From positions 1-64,000 of the forward strand of contig CAKVBD010000007.1 of NCBI GenBank assembly GCA_934725105.1: a DNA stretch of 64,000 nucleotides, written 5' to 3'. A model generated the notes under the pieces. The model searched no databases, had not been told where the DNA came from, and saw nothing but the letters and a program-made list of their open reading frames with translations. This document shows positions 36,531-46,606 of the stretch, one piece after another; the stretch's first letter is position 1; each line of letters opens with the position of its first letter. The DNA comes from an uncultured Bulleidia sp. (lineage in GTDB: Bacteria; Bacillota_I; Bacilli_A; Erysipelotrichales; Erysipelotrichaceae). The position numbers were made by a program, and so were the translations under genes.

Positions 36531-37724
36531 ATGGCAAAGGAAAAATTCGACCGTAGCTTAGAGCATGTTAACGTTGGTACTATCGGACACGTTGACCACG
36601 GTAAAACAACTCTTACAGCTGCAATCACAAAGTATCTTGCTGATCACCCAGAAGATGGTAAGGCTGCTTTCGAAGCATACGACCAGATCGATGGTGCACC
36701 AGAAGAAAAAGAACGTGGTATTACTATCAACACAGCTCACGTTGAATACCAGACATTAAAGAGACACTATGCTCACGTAGACTGCCCAGGCCACGCTGAC
36801 TATGTTAAGAACATGATCACTGGTGCTGCTCAGATGGATGGTGCTATCCTCGTAGTAGCTGCTACTGATGGACCAATGCCTCAGACACGTGAACACATCT
36901 TACTTGCTCGTCAGGTAGGTGTTCCAGCTATCGTTGTATTCTTAAACAAGTGCGACATGGTTGACGATGAAGAATTGATCGACCTTGTTGAAATGGAAGT
37001 TCGTGAACTTCTTTCTGAGTATGGATTCGATGGAGACAACTGTCCTGTAATCCGTGGTTCTGCTTTCCAGGCTCTTCAGGGAGATCCAAAGTGGACACCA
37101 GCTATCAAGGAATTATTAGATGCTGTTGACGCTTATATTCCAACACCAACTCATGACAACGACAAGCCATTCTTAATGGCAGTTGAAGACGTATTCACAA
37201 TCACAGGTCGTGGTACTGTTGCTACAGGACGTGTAGAACGTGGTGAATTACACTTAAACGATGAAGTTGAAATCGTTGGTATCAAGGACACTTCTAAGAC
37301 TGTTGTTACAGGTATCGAAATGTTCCGTAAGACTCTTGACTATGCTCAGGCTGGTGACAACATCGGTGCATTGCTCCGTGGTGTTAACCGTGATCAGATC
37401 GAACGTGGACAGGTTCTTGCTAAGCCAGGATCCGTTACACCTCATACAAAGTTCAAGGCTCAGGTTTACGTATTAACTAAGGAAGAAGGCGGACGTCATA
37501 CACCATTCGTTTCTAACTACCGTCCACAGTTCTACTTCAGAACAACAGACGTTACTGGTGTAATCACTCTTCCAGAAGGTACAGAACTCTGCATGCCTGG
37601 TGATAACGTAGTTATGGAAGTTGAACTTCTTGCTCCTATCGCTATCGAAAACGGTACAAAGTTCTCTATCCGTGAAGGTGGTAGAACAGTAGGTTCCGGT
37701 TCTATTACAGAAATCGAAGCTTAA
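36531..37724 (+). CDS. tuf: Elongation factor Tu
   Basis: 397 residues. It carries aminoacyl-tRNA to the ribosome. [10 protein letters not shown] (P-loop), [12 protein letters not shown] (switch II), NKCDMV and the domain [15 protein letters not shown] stretch are intact. GGAGG lies 9 nt before the ATG. A terminator follows, so tuf ends the str operon instead of running on into rpsJ. Confidence 0.98.
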   Translation: MAKEKFDRSLEHVNVGTIGHVDHGKTTLTAAITKYLADHPEDGKAAFEAYDQIDGAPEEKERGITINTAHVEYQTLKRHYAHVDCPGHADYVKNMITGAAQMDGAILVVAATDGPMPQTREHILLARQVGVPAIVVFLNKCDMVDDEELIDLVEMEVRELLSEYGFDGDNCPVIRGSAFQALQGDPKWTPAIKELLDAVDAYIPTPTHDNDKPFLMAVEDVFTITGRGTVATGRVERGELHLNDEVEIVGIKDTSKTVVTGIEMFRKTLDYAQAGDNIGALLRGVNRDQIERGQVLAKPGSVTPHTKFKAQVYVLTKEEGGRHTPFVSNYRPQFYFRTTDVTGVITLPEGTELCMPGDNVVMEVELLAPIAIENGTKFSIREGGRTVGSGSITEIEA

Positions 37725-37744
37725 TTTAAATCTTATTGTTACGT

Positions 37745-37775
37745 GAGAGATATCCATTCGGGTATCTCTTTTTTT
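37745..37775 (+). terminator. Terminator of the str operon
   Basis: GAGATATCC pairs with GGGTATCTC around ATTC and is followed by seven T. Confidence 0.88.
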
Positions 37776-37785
37776 ACGTCTGTAG

Positions 37786-37800
37786 TAATATAAATATATG
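37786..37800 (+). promoter_or_regulatory. -10 element giving a leaderless HAD mRNA
   Basis: TAATAT (37786-37791) is exactly 6 nt before ATG 37798, with no Shine-Dalgarno possible between the str terminator's T run and the start. Confidence 0.55.
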
Positions 37801-38472
37801 ATTCAAGGAATTATATTTGATTACGATGGTGTTTTAACTAAGAGATATGTTTCTGCATATCACATGTACCAATGGATCATTTGTTCTATTACAAATAAAG
37901 AAAAATCAGATTTAGATGTTGAAGAAATGGTTCAAACATGCTTGATCTGGGATGAGTTTGGTCATAGTGATAAAAAATATGTATTTGATAAAATGAAAGA
38001 ACATTGGTTTCATGACTTAGATGTTTCTTACTGGAGAACATACTGGTATGAACATTTTGATGCATTTCAGATTGTATCGGATGATGCGTTTGATGTGTTG
38101 AATCAATTACATAAGCATTATAAACTTGCAATTTTATCAAATGGTTTTTCTCACTCTCAACACAAAAAGATTTCTTCGTTAAAACTAGAAACGTATTTTG
38201 ATGAAGTTATTGTTTCAGGTGATTATGAAATTCAAAAGCCAGATACTAGAATTTTTCAAATAGCGTGTGATAAATTAAAGCTAGATCCAAGTGAAGTTGC
38301 AATGGTTGGTGATACATTCTTTACAGATTTATCTGGTGCAATGCGTATTGGAATGCAGCCTGTATGGTATTGTCATGAAAGAAGACCAATTTCTGATTTT
38401 TATGTTCCGGTAGTAAAAGATTTTAAGGAACTAGAACAGTATTTCTTAGGAAATGAAATGTATGCACAATAG
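37798..38472 (+). CDS. HAD-superfamily hydrolase
   Basis: 224 residues. Motif I is FDYDGVLT (nucleophile D8, acid D10), motif II ILSNGFS, motif III Lys in EIQKPD, and motif [10 protein letters not shown]. The helical cap between residues 15 and 90 resembles the phosphoglycolate-phosphatase/YjjG group. It would dephosphorylate a small metabolite; the substrate is unknown. The gene follows the str terminator and its end overlaps the RNase gene. Confidence 0.88.
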   Translation: MIQGIIFDYDGVLTKRYVSAYHMYQWIICSITNKEKSDLDVEEMVQTCLIWDEFGHSDKKYVFDKMKEHWFHDLDVSYWRTYWYEHFDAFQIVSDDAFDVLNQLHKHYKLAILSNGFSHSQHKKISSLKLETYFDEVIVSGDYEIQKPDTRIFQIACDKLKLDPSEVAMVGDTFFTDLSGAMRIGMQPVWYCHERRPISDFYVPVVKDFKELEQYFLGNEMYAQ

Positions 38473-38914
38473 AATAAAATATTTTGCAGCATGCGTATTA
38501 ACATGTTTACTATATGGATGTTTTCCGCAACCATTAAATAATCCTGCTAATAATAAGATAGGAAATATATCAATCAGTGAAAGTGCTGAATCAGATCAGA
38601 AAGATGAAGTTGCAATGTATATACATCTATATGATCATCTCCCTTCTAACTACATGACGAAAAAAGAAGCTAGAAAACATGGATGGGAAGCTGGTGCATT
38701 ATCTAAATTATTACCTGGGAAAAGTATCGGTGGTGATAAATATGGAAACTATGAAGAAACTTTACCAGTAGAGGATACGTATTATGAATGCGATATTGAT
38801 ACACAAGGTAAAACATCTAGAGGAAAGAAGAGAATCGTTTATTCAGAGGATGGAGATATCTGGTATACAGATGATCATTATGAGACTTTTGAACAGTTAT
38901 ATGAAGGTGAATAA
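38462..38914 (+). CDS. Barnase-type ribonuclease lipoprotein
   Basis: 150 residues. A lipoprotein signal (lipobox LLYGC, Cys20) is followed by a linker and a domain closely resembling barnase: [32 protein letters not shown] and TDDHYETF. The catalytic set is complete by alignment: K67, E109, R120, R124 and H139 match barnase K27, E73, R83, R87 and H102. It should be an extracytoplasmic, membrane-anchored guanyl-preferring RNase. AGGA lies 11 nt before ATG 38462; an in-frame ATG at 38453 is possible. It overlaps the HAD gene by 11 nt. A barstar-like gene lies 1.3 kb downstream. Confidence 0.88.
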   Translation: MHNRIKYFAACVLTCLLYGCFPQPLNNPANNKIGNISISESAESDQKDEVAMYIHLYDHLPSNYMTKKEARKHGWEAGALSKLLPGKSIGGDKYGNYEETLPVEDTYYECDIDTQGKTSRGKKRIVYSEDGDIWYTDDHYETFEQLYEGE

Positions 38915-38942
38915 GTTTAGATTGGACTGGTAATAAATGAGT

Positions 38943-39158
38943 ATGGCAAAGATAACAATTGATGATATCGCTAAAAAAGTGAAAGTAAGTAAAAGCACAG
39001 TTTCTCGTTATTTAAATGGTGGAAGTGAAGTATTTACATGTCGATTTTATGGAATGGAAGAAGCGTTCTTGTTTGAAGGCAAAGCTGAAGGAACAATGAA
39101 TCTTTATCAAATGCATGGCTTTTCTATGAAAGATACAGAAGAAAAAGATTGTGCGTAA
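38943..39158 (+). pseudogene. Fusion of LacI-type regulator N-terminus to sucrose-6-phosphate hydrolase C-terminus
   Basis: 71 codons. Residues 1-27 are a LacI helix-turn-helix (ITIDDIAKKVKVSKSTVSRYL). From about residue 28 the sequence reads SEVFTCRFYGMEEAFLFEG and EGTMNLYQMHGF, matching the C-terminal end of GH32 sucrases. One deletion has removed most of a scrR-like and most of a scrB-like gene, joining them in frame at NGG, a string plausible in both. TAATAA with TG before it lies 6 nt before ATG 38943. Not expected to work as either protein. Confidence 0.75.
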
Positions 39159-40110
39159 TTGGAGAAGCTTTGATTGATTTTGTGCCTGATGTAAATGGAT
39201 GTGCTTTAAAATATGTACCTTCATTCCATAGAGTGGCAGGTGGGGCACCAGCAAATGTTGCGGGTACGATTAGTAAACTTGGTCTTCTATCAAAAGTATT
39301 AAAGAAACTTGGAGAAGATACTTTTGGAGATTATATGATTGAAACGTTAGAAAAAAGTGGTATTGATACTTCTAGCATCTTGCGAGATCGTAACTATGAA
39401 ACTTCATTGGCATTTGTATCTTTGAAGGAAGATGGAAATCGAGATTTTGCATTCTATAGAAAGAATAGTGCAGATCTGCATCTGACAGAAGATGAAATTC
39501 CTGATAATATTCTTGATGATTGTGGAATGATCCATTTCTGCAGTGCTGATCTAGTGGAATCTAGTATGAAGCAGGCACATCACAAATTGATTACGATGGC
39601 GAAAGAGAAGGGGCTGCTAATTAGTTTTGATCCGAACTTAAGACTTTCATAGTGGGAAAGTGAAGAATGTTTAAGAAAAACAGTGAATGCATTTTTACCG
39701 CTTGCAGATATTGTTAAAATTTCTGATGAAGAACTGGAATTCATTACAGGAAAAACAAATATTGAAGAAGCATTGCCATCTCTTTTGCAAGAAAATACAA
39801 AATGTGTTGTGTATACACAATGGGGAAAGATGGTGCTGCAGTGTATATAAAAAATCTAAAAGCAGTATCCCACGGATATTGCGTAGATGTTGTGGATACG
39901 ACAGGTGCAGGAGATTCTTTTATTGGAGCGTTTGAATATCAATTGTTAAGAGATGGTGTAGAAGATATTGAAGCAGTATCAAAAGAAACATTTGAAGAAT
40001 ATTTGGAATTTGCGAATGCTTGTGCTGCATATACCACAACAAAGGCTGGTGCGCTTTTGTCCATGGCTACTGCAAGCAAAATGGAAAAATGGCTGGGTAA
40101 AATCCGATAA
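39149..40110 (+). pseudogene. Fructokinase (PfkB family), broken
   Basis: The start reads VIGEALIDFVPDVNG and RVAGGAPANVAGTISKLG, the PfkB fructokinase opening; the ATP-site motif DTTGAGDSFIGAF is near 39900. A TAG at 39650-39652 replaces a sense codon after SFDPNLRLS, and near 39825 the frame shifts inside KCVVYT-GKDGAA. The N-terminal start is also unclear (TTG 39149). With the LacI/GH32 scar just upstream, this is the third gene of a dead sucrose operon (scrK). Confidence 0.85.
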
Positions 40111-40198
40111 ATATTAAATCATGTACAAATGTGTACGTGATTTTTCTCTGCTGATAGAAAAATCGGTTAGAAACATATAGAATAGATGCGGTGATAAT

Positions 40199-40486
40199 AT
40201 GAATAGTGAATACGATAAGACAATCCATCTCAATGGATATGAGATAGAAAACAAAGAAAAAGCAATTCCATATTTAAAAACGGAATTTGATTTACCTTCT
40301 TATACAGGAAACTCCCTGGATGCAATTGCAGATAGCTTGCCAGAAGTGAAAGATCGAGTAGAAATTTTATTAACAAAAAAGAATATTACATATATTTGTG
40401 ACCACTCATATGCATTTAAAGTGTTGATGATGCTTGGAAATGTGGTGAATGAGAATCCAAATTTGTATATTTTCTTTAGAGAGTGA
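40199..40486 (+). CDS. Barstar-family ribonuclease inhibitor
   Basis: 95 residues, cytoplasmic. LPSYTGNSLDAIADSL (32-47) lines up with barstar LPEYYGENLDALWDCL: D41 and D45 match D35 and D39, which plug the barnase active site, and Y35 matches Y29. W38 is replaced by Ala. Relatives guard the cell against a barnase-type RNase; here one is encoded 1.3 kb upstream with only dead sucrose genes between. GGTGAT lies about 4-9 nt before the ATG. Its own terminator overlaps the stop codon. Confidence 0.85.
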   Translation: MNSEYDKTIHLNGYEIENKEKAIPYLKTEFDLPSYTGNSLDAIADSLPEVKDRVEILLTKKNITYICDHSYAFKVLMMLGNVVNENPNLYIFFRE

Positions 40487-40506
40487 GAAAAAACTCTCTT
40501 TTTTTA
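40478..40506 (+). terminator. Terminator after the barstar-like gene
   Basis: AGAGAGT (40478-40484) pairs with ACTCTCT (40493-40499), then a T run; the 5' arm overlaps the last codons. Confidence 0.85.
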
Positions 40507-40588
40507 TGAGCTATATAGAAATTCAGTGTAAAACATATATATGAAGGCATATATATGCTTAAAATAAGAAATTTGAGCCAAAATTAAT

Positions 40589-40857
40589 GGCACACTGATA
40601 GCGGTTGTTATGGTGTATTCTTTTTTGGAGTACCTAATAGGATATGAAATTCATGTATAAAAATAAGAACATAGGTATAGAAAATAGCATAAATAAGCCA
40701 AATACTATAAAAGTGGCACGCTGAAAACCGTGGACATGAGAAAAAATATTAAAAATATTTAAAAAAATGCTTGCATTGGATAAATGATAGTAGTAATATA
40801 GTTGAGCACTCGCGTAGAAGTGGGAAGTTGCCGGCACGCTAAAATGCGTTGTCACGA
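40589..40857 (+). repeat. Three copies of a ~25-nt motif upstream of rpsJ
   Basis: Copies begin at 40589, 40715 and 40833, each with GGCAC-x-CT-x-A-x-A, then GT-x-G and A-x-G at fixed distances over about 25 nt. The first two also share about 25 nt of upstream flank (AAAATA...GCCAAA). Spacings are 126 and 118 nt. The 40507-40770 region otherwise holds no gene, only a GCATATATATGC palindrome near 40546. Confidence 0.5.
40771..40799 (+). promoter_or_regulatory. Promoter of the S10 operon
   Basis: TTGCAT (40771-40776), a 17-nt spacer and TAATAT (40794-40799). Confidence 0.65.
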
Positions 40858-40925
40858 TAGCGTGATAACCGGGGAACTCACACGGAGCGATCCCTAAGGG
40901 GAGTGAATATAAGGAGGAAAAATTC
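40805..40925 (+). ncRNA. Structured leader of the S10 operon mRNA
   Basis: About 120 nt between the predicted start and rpsJ, far more GC-rich than nearby spacers. Possible stems include CACGCTA with TAGCGTG (40836-40864, enclosing the third motif copy) and CACTC...GAGTG. It ends in the AAGGAGG ribosome site. A ribosomal-protein binding site (L4 in E. coli) is the obvious but untested role. Confidence 0.45.
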
Positions 40926-41237
40926 ATGGCAAAGAACTCTGTAAGAATTCGTTTGAAGGCTTACGAGAACAGAAGCTTAGATGCAGCTAGCGAAAAGATC
41001 GTTAAAACTGCAACAAGCCACGGCGCAAAGAAAATCGTCGGTCCTGTTCCGCTGCCTACTGAACGTGAGGTTGTTACAATCTTACGTGCAGTTCACAAGT
41101 ATAAGGACTCTCGTGAACAGTTCGAGATCCGTACACACAAGAGACTGATTGAGATCATCGGCCCAAGTGCAGAAACAATTGATGCATTATCAAGACTTGA
41201 TCTGCCTTCTGGAGTTGATATCGAAATCAAACTTTAA
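40926..41237 (+). CDS. rpsJ: 30S ribosomal protein S10
   Basis: 103 residues. S10 sits in the 30S head and doubles as NusE in antitermination. [20 protein letters not shown] and [17 protein letters not shown] are canonical. First gene of the S10/spc operon. Confidence 0.98.
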   Translation: MAKNSVRIRLKAYENRSLDAASEKIVKTATSHGAKKIVGPVPLPTEREVVTILRAVHKYKDSREQFEIRTHKRLIEIIGPSAETIDALSRLDLPSGVDIEIKL

Positions 41238-41259
41238 GAAAGGAATCGGGTGAAATTAA

Positions 41260-42015
41260 ATGAAAGGTATTTTAGGACGTAAGCTTGGTATGACTCAAGT
41301 CTTCACGATCGAAGGAACACTGATTCCTGTTACTGTCGTTGAAGTTAAGCCAAACGTCGTACTTCAAAAGAAGACAAAGGATGTTGATGGCTACGAAGCA
41401 GTTCAGCTCGGTTACGAAGACGTTAAGGAACAACGTTCAAACAAGCCAGCAATTGGACATGCTAAGAAGGCTAACACAGCACCTAAGAAGTTCATCAAGG
41501 AATTCAACTATGATGAAATGCTCAACCTCGAAGTTGGAGCTGAAGTAAAAGCAGACATCTTCAAGGCTGGCGATATCGTTGATGTTCAGGGTACTTCTAA
41601 GGGACATGGTTACAACGGTACAATCGTTCGTAACAATGCTCACCAGGGACCTAAGACACACGGTGGTTCCAAGAACATCAGACACCAAGGTTCATTAGCA
41701 ACTAACGGACGTAACAACGGTGTAGTTAACAAGGGTACAGCAATGCCTGGTCAGTATGGTGGATACACAACAACTAACCAGAACCTCGAAGTAATCAAGG
41801 TTGATGCTGAAGAAGGATACATCCTTGTTAAGGGTAATGTTCCAGGACCAAAGAGAGGTCTTGTAACAATCCATACAACAGTTAAGCCTAAGAAGGAAGT
41901 AACAGCTGTTGAACTCATCTCTTATGAAAGTGCTTCTGTTGAAGAAGAACTTGAAAAGGTTGAAGAAACAATCAATGAAGAATTAGCAACAGAAACAGTT
42001 GCTGAAGGAAAGTGA
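41260..42015 (+). CDS. rplC: 50S ribosomal protein L3
   Basis: 251 residues, against about 210 usually. The core (GILGRKLGMTQVF, NAHQGPKTHGGSKNIRHQGS, PGQYGG) is normal. The last 35 or so residues form an acidic Glu-rich extension (EEELEKVEETINEELATET). 22 nt after rpsJ. Confidence 0.97.
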   Translation: MKGILGRKLGMTQVFTIEGTLIPVTVVEVKPNVVLQKKTKDVDGYEAVQLGYEDVKEQRSNKPAIGHAKKANTAPKKFIKEFNYDEMLNLEVGAEVKADIFKAGDIVDVQGTSKGHGYNGTIVRNNAHQGPKTHGGSKNIRHQGSLATNGRNNGVVNKGTAMPGQYGGYTTTNQNLEVIKVDAEEGYILVKGNVPGPKRGLVTIHTTVKPKKEVTAVELISYESASVEEELEKVEETINEELATETVAEGK

Positions 42016-42024
42016 GGATAAAGC

Positions 42025-42654
42025 ATGGCACAGATTGATGTATTTAATCAGGAAGCAAAGTCTGTAAAGCAGATGGAACTCGCTGATGCGGTCTTCGCTG
42101 TAGAACCAAACCAGCAGGCAATCTATGATGCGATTCTTGCTTACCAGGCAGGATTAAGACAAGGTACTCATAGCACTCTAACAAGAAGCTTCGTATCTGG
42201 TACAGGTAAGAAGCCATTCCGTCAGAAGGGTACTGGTAGAGCTCGTCAGGGTTCCACAAGAGCAACTCAGTGGAGAGGCGGCGCAATCGCATTTGGACCA
42301 CATCCAAGAAAGTACAACTTAAAGACAAACCGTAAGGTTAGAAGATTAGCACTTCGTTCTGCATTAAGCGAAAAGGTTGCTGAAGCTAACTTAACAGTAT
42401 TAGAAAATCTCAACTTTGATGAGATTAAGACAAAGAAGGCTGTAGCATTACTTGCTGCATTCGGATTCGAAAGAAAGACATTATTCGTTGCTGATGCATC
42501 TGAAGACTTCGACAACGCTTACCTTTCTATGAGAAACGTTCCAAATGCAACTGTAGTAACAGTTTCCAGCTTGAATGTCTATGACATTGTGAATGCTGAC
42601 AAGATCGTGTTCACAGAAGCTGCTGCTGCTAAAGCAGGGGAGGTGTTCGCATGA
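42025..42654 (+). CDS. rplD: 50S ribosomal protein L4
   Basis: 209 residues. The tunnel-lining loop GTGKKPFRQKGTGRARQGS is intact, without macrolide-type changes that I can see. The last codons overlap rplW by 4 nt. Confidence 0.97.
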   Translation: MAQIDVFNQEAKSVKQMELADAVFAVEPNQQAIYDAILAYQAGLRQGTHSTLTRSFVSGTGKKPFRQKGTGRARQGSTRATQWRGGAIAFGPHPRKYNLKTNRKVRRLALRSALSEKVAEANLTVLENLNFDEIKTKKAVALLAAFGFERKTLFVADASEDFDNAYLSMRNVPNATVVTVSSLNVYDIVNADKIVFTEAAAAKAGEVFA

Positions 42655-42944
42655 GCGCACGCGATATTATCGTAAGACCAATTATCACAGAAAAGACAAG
42701 CGTTGCTTCTGCTGATAACAATACAGTAACATTCGAAGTAGCAAAAAATGCTAATAAGACAGCTATTGCTCAGGCAATCGTTGAAATCTATCATGTTAAA
42801 CCTGTATCTGTAAACACAGTTAACGTTCATCCAAAGAAGAGAAGAGTTGGACGTTATGAAGGTATGACAAGAGCTTATAAGAAGGCTTATGTCAAGTTCG
42901 CTGAAAATGATTCAATCAACATCTTCGGCGAAAACAATGACTAA
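42651..42944 (+). CDS. rplW: 50S ribosomal protein L23
   Basis: 97 residues at the tunnel exit, a docking site for trigger factor and SRP. DIIVRPIITEKTS and VNVHPKKRRVGRYEGMTRAYKKAYV are canonical. Overlaps rplD; 64 nt with a weak hairpin (ATCGGAG/CTCCGGAT) separate it from rplB. Confidence 0.97.
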   Translation: MSARDIIVRPIITEKTSVASADNNTVTFEVAKNANKTAIAQAIVEIYHVKPVSVNTVNVHPKKRRVGRYEGMTRAYKKAYVKFAENDSINIFGENND

Positions 42945-43008
42945 AGAAATTTAGTTTCAATATCGGAGGAAATCGCTATCTCCGGATAAATGCGAAAGGA
43001 AAGAAAAA

Positions 43009-43842
43009 ATGGCAATCGTAAAATACAAGCCAACCTCTAACGGACGCAGAAATATGACAGCTCTTAGCAATGACCGTATTACTAAGAGTACTCCAGAAAA
43101 GTCATTACTTGCTCCATTAAATAAAAAGGGTGGCCGCGGCAATACAGGCCGTATCACTTCCCGTCATCAAGGCGGTGGTGCTAAACAGAAGTACAGAATT
43201 ATTGACTTCAAGAGAAACAAGGATAACGTTCCAGCAGTTGTAGCTGGTATCGAATACGATCCAAACAGAAATGCAAACATTGCATTACTTCACTATGCTG
43301 ATGGTGAAAAGAGATATATCATCGCTCCAGAAAACTTAAATGTTGGAGACAAGGTAATCTCTGGTGAAGCTTGCGATATCAAGATTGGTAACGCAATGCC
43401 TCTTAAGAATATCCCAGATGGAACATTCGTTCACAACGTTGAACTTATCGCTGGTAAGGGTGGACAGATGGCAAGAGCTGCTGGATGTTCTGCTCAGATC
43501 CTCGGCTCCGAAGGTGGATTCGTTACATTAAGACTTTCTTCTGGTGAAGTAAGAAAAGTTCATGATAACTGCCGTGCAACAGTTGGTGTTGTAGGCAACG
43601 GTGATTACTCCTTAATTAACTGGGGTAAAGCTGGTAGAGTTAGACATTTAGGTGTTCGTCCTCATGTAAGAGGTTCAGCAATGAACCCAGTTGATCACCC
43701 ACATGGTGGTGGTGAAGGCAAACAGCCTATCGGTCGTAAGTCTCCAATGACTCCATGGGGCAAGAAGGCTATGGGTGTTAAGACTCGTAACAAGAAGGCT
43801 TCTAGCAACAAGTACATTGTGAGAAGAAGAAACGGAAAGTAA
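43009..43842 (+). CDS. rplB: 50S ribosomal protein L2
   Basis: 277 residues, full length. Seen: [38 protein letters not shown] with the conserved His, and the basic C-terminus. It supports the peptidyl-transferase centre. Confidence 0.98.
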   Translation: MAIVKYKPTSNGRRNMTALSNDRITKSTPEKSLLAPLNKKGGRGNTGRITSRHQGGGAKQKYRIIDFKRNKDNVPAVVAGIEYDPNRNANIALLHYADGEKRYIIAPENLNVGDKVISGEACDIKIGNAMPLKNIPDGTFVHNVELIAGKGGQMARAAGCSAQILGSEGGFVTLRLSSGEVRKVHDNCRATVGVVGNGDYSLINWGKAGRVRHLGVRPHVRGSAMNPVDHPHGGGEGKQPIGRKSPMTPWGKKAMGVKTRNKKASSNKYIVRRRNGK

Positions 43843-43862
43843 TTGGAAGGAGAGAATGAGTA

Positions 43863-44132
43863 ATGTCAAGAAGCATTAAGAAGGGCCCTTTCTGTGATGC
43901 ATACCTTTTAAAGAAGGTTGATGCAATGAATGCGGCTAATCAACATGAAGTAATCAAGACATGGTCACGCCGTTCAACGATTTTCCCAAGCTTCGTTGAG
44001 CATACATTCGCTGTTTACAATGGTAAGGAATTCATTCCTGTCTATGTAACAGAAGATATGGTAGGCCATAAGTTAGGTGAATTCGCACCTACAAGAAAAT
44101 TCGGCGGACACGGTGACGATAAGGCCGCTTAA
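43863..44132 (+). CDS. rpsS: 30S ribosomal protein S19
   Basis: 89 residues. [31 protein letters not shown] and [14 protein letters not shown] identify it. 20 nt after rplB. Confidence 0.97.
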   Translation: MSRSIKKGPFCDAYLLKKVDAMNAANQHEVIKTWSRRSTIFPSFVEHTFAVYNGKEFIPVYVTEDMVGHKLGEFAPTRKFGGHGDDKAA

Positions 44133-44148
44133 TTAGGAGGAAATAAAG

Positions 44149-44484
44149 ATGGACGTAAAAGCAACAGCAAAAACAGTTCGTGTTACTCCTCGTAAGGCTA
44201 GATTGGCACTTGACCTCGTTCGTGGAAAGAGCGTTGATGAAGCATTAGCTATCCTCAAGTTCTTACCTAACAAGGCAGCCGCTGAAGCATACAAGGTAGT
44301 AAAGAGCGCTGCAGCAAATGCAACAAACAATCATCAGCTAAATGCTGAAAACCTTTATATCAAGGAATGCTACGCAAATGAAGGTGTTGTCCTCAAGCGT
44401 TTCATGCCTAGAGCTAAGGGTTCTGCTTCAAGTATTTTTAAGAGAACTAGCCACATCACAGTAGTGGTTAGCGATGAGAGATAA
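44149..44484 (+). CDS. rplV: 50S ribosomal protein L22
   Basis: 111 residues. [19 protein letters not shown] and the tunnel hairpin [19 protein letters not shown] are normal. AGGAGG precedes the ATG. Confidence 0.97.
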   Translation: MDVKATAKTVRVTPRKARLALDLVRGKSVDEALAILKFLPNKAAAEAYKVVKSAAANATNNHQLNAENLYIKECYANEGVVLKRFMPRAKGSASSIFKRTSHITVVVSDER

Positions 44485-44501
44485 GGGAGGAAGATCAGAA
44501 T

Positions 44502-45311
44502 ATGGGACAGAAAGTTAGTCCAATCGGCATGCGTGTCGGTGTCATCCGCGATTGGGAATCCAGATGGTATGCAGATAAGGCTGATTATGGAGATCTTCTG
44601 AACGAAGATACAAAGATCCGTGAATTCCTCGAAAAGGAACTCAAGGATGCTTACATCTCCAGAATCGAAATTGAACGTACAGGCAAGAAGGATGTTAAGG
44701 TTATCATCCGTTGTGCTAGACCTGGTGCAGTTACAGGCAAGGCTGACGAAAACGGCAAAGACAACGCTGCTAAGTTAAGAGCTAAGCTTGCTAAGTTGAC
44801 AGCAGGTAAGAATGTAAAGATGGACATCGTTCAGGTTGCAAACCCTGATTTAGATGCTCGTTTAGTTGCTCGTAAGATTTGCGAACAACTCGAAAACCGT
44901 CAGTCTTTCAGAATTGCTCAGAAGAAGGCAATTCAGCAGACAATGAGATCTGGTGCCAAGGGTATCAAGACTCTATGTAAGGGAAGACTTGGAGGAGCTG
45001 AAATTGCTCGTTCCGAAGGTTATTCAAGAGGTGTCGTTCCACTCCATACATTAAGAAGTGATATCGACTATGCAGCTGAAGAAGCACAGACAACTTACGG
45101 TAAGTTAGGTGTTAAGGTTTGGATCTGCCGTGGTGAAGTATTACCTGGTCAGATGGTTAAGGAACCAGAAGCTCCAGCTGGAAGAAGAGATAACAACAGA
45201 CGTGGAAACAACAGACGCCCTCAGCGTGGAAACAGACGTGCAGCTAGAAATACTGCAGCTGAAAACGCAGCTCCTGCTGAAAAGACAGCAGCTGAAGGAG
45301 GTAACGACTAA
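44502..45311 (+). CDS. rpsC: 30S ribosomal protein S3
   Basis: 269 residues, about 50 more than usual. The KH-domain part ([35 protein letters not shown]) is normal. The extra C-terminus is low complexity: Arg/Asn-rich ([19 protein letters not shown]) then Ala/Glu-rich. Such tails may bind RNA but are not needed for the core. The stop overlaps rplP by one base. Confidence 0.97.
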   Translation: MGQKVSPIGMRVGVIRDWESRWYADKADYGDLLNEDTKIREFLEKELKDAYISRIEIERTGKKDVKVIIRCARPGAVTGKADENGKDNAAKLRAKLAKLTAGKNVKMDIVQVANPDLDARLVARKICEQLENRQSFRIAQKKAIQQTMRSGAKGIKTLCKGRLGGAEIARSEGYSRGVVPLHTLRSDIDYAAEEAQTTYGKLGVKVWICRGEVLPGQMVKEPEAPAGRRDNNRRGNNRRPQRGNRRAARNTAAENAAPAEKTAAEGGND

Positions 45312-45733
45312 TGTTAATGCCTAATAGAACAAAATACAGAAGACCTCATAGATTAAGCTATGAAGGACGCGCTAAAGCTGGTCGTGAATTAGCATTTGGT
45401 GAATTCGGTCTTGTAGCTGATGAAGGTGCTTATGTAAGTAGTGCTCAGTTAGAAGCAGCACGTATTGCTATGACTCGTTATATGAACCGTGGTGGTAAAG
45501 TTTGGATCAAGGTGTTCCCACAGCTTGCAAAAACTAAGAAGCCTCTCGAAGTACGTATGGGTTCTGGTAAGGGTGCTCCTGATCATTGGGTAGCAGTTGT
45601 ACAGAAGGGAAGAATTCTCTTCGAAGTAGCAGGTGTTGATGAAGCAGTTGCAAGAGAAGCATTAAGACTTGCTGCTAATAAACTCTGCGTTAAAACACGC
45701 TTTGTAAAAAAGAGTGAGGAGGTTAAGAAGTAA
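45311..45733 (+). CDS. rplP: 50S ribosomal protein L16
   Basis: 140 residues beginning [14 protein letters not shown], the usual L16 start. [26 protein letters not shown] with the conserved Arg near the A site is seen. Overlaps rpsC in a TAATG arrangement. Confidence 0.97.
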   Translation: MLMPNRTKYRRPHRLSYEGRAKAGRELAFGEFGLVADEGAYVSSAQLEAARIAMTRYMNRGGKVWIKVFPQLAKTKKPLEVRMGSGKGAPDHWVAVVQKGRILFEVAGVDEAVAREALRLAANKLCVKTRFVKKSEEVKK

Positions 45734-45735
45734 TT

Positions 45736-45930
45736 ATGAATATTAAAGAAATCAGAGACCTCTCTAACGAAGAGCTCGAAAAGGAAGTTGTTTCCCTCAA
45801 GGAAGAACTTTACGACTTGAGATTTGCTCAGGCAACAGGTTCTCTTGAGAATCCAGCTCGTATCAAGGATATTAAGAAGACAATTGCGCGTATGAAGACT
45901 GTAATTACAGAACGTGCAAATGCACAATAA
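45736..45930 (+). CDS. rpmC: 50S ribosomal protein L29
   Basis: 64 residues, helical hairpin, with [25 protein letters not shown] sequence. Two nt after rplP. Confidence 0.96.
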   Translation: MNIKEIRDLSNEELEKEVVSLKEELYDLRFAQATGSLENPARIKDIKKTIARMKTVITERANAQ

Positions 45931-45943
45931 GGAGGGCTAGAAG

Positions 45944-46207
45944 ATGGCAGAAAGAAATAGACGTAAGGTCCTTCGTGGAACAGTAGTTTCCGACAAAATG
46001 GACAAAACAATCGTCGTAGAGATCACTACATCTAAGGCTGATCCTAAATACGGCAGACATGTTAAGTTTTCTACAAAGTTCAAGGCTCATGATGAAAACA
46101 ATGAAGCAAAAATTGGTGACATTGTAGAAGTAATGGAAACAAGACCATTATCTAAGGACAAACACTTTAGATTAGTTAAGATCGTTGAAAAAGCAGTAAT
46201 TCTTTAA
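45944..46207 (+). CDS. rpsQ: 30S ribosomal protein S17
   Basis: 87 residues. [19 protein letters not shown] and [20 protein letters not shown] are canonical. 13 nt after rpmC with AGGAGGG upstream. Confidence 0.97.
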   Translation: MAERNRRKVLRGTVVSDKMDKTIVVEITTSKADPKYGRHVKFSTKFKAHDENNEAKIGDIVEVMETRPLSKDKHFRLVKIVEKAVIL

Positions 46208-46227
46208 GGCACAGGAGGAAATAGGCA

Positions 46228-46596
46228 ATGATTCAGAACGAAAGCAGATTGAACGTCGCTGACAACACTGGTGCTAAGGAATTATTAGTCATCAGATGCT
46301 TAGGCGGTTCTAAGCGTAAGACAGCTACAATCGGTGATGTTGTTGTATGTGCTGTTAAGAGTGCATCTCCTAACGGTTCTGTCAAGAGCGGACAGGTTGT
46401 TAAGGCTGTAATTGCAAGAACAGTTTACGGTATTAGCCGTGACAATGGTTCTTATATCAAGTTTGATGATAACGCAGCTGTTATTATCAAGGAAGATGGT
46501 ACACCGGTCGGAACACGTATCTTCGGTCCGGTCGCAAGAGAACTTCGTGAAAAGGGATATATGAAGATCGTTTCCCTTGCACCAGAAGTTTTATAA
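46228..46596 (+). CDS. rplN: 50S ribosomal protein L14
   Basis: 122 residues. Starts [19 protein letters not shown]; ends [22 protein letters not shown]. 20 nt after rpsQ. Confidence 0.98.
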   Translation: MIQNESRLNVADNTGAKELLVIRCLGGSKRKTATIGDVVVCAVKSASPNGSVKSGQVVKAVIARTVYGISRDNGSYIKFDDNAAVIIKEDGTPVGTRIFGPVARELREKGYMKIVSLAPEVL

Positions 46597-46606
46597 GGAG
46601 GCCGCT

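Noticed and set aside
40634..40927. 97-codon minus-strand frame in the rpsJ upstream region
   Set aside because: No ribosome site or family features, and it runs antisense through the S10 promoter and leader.
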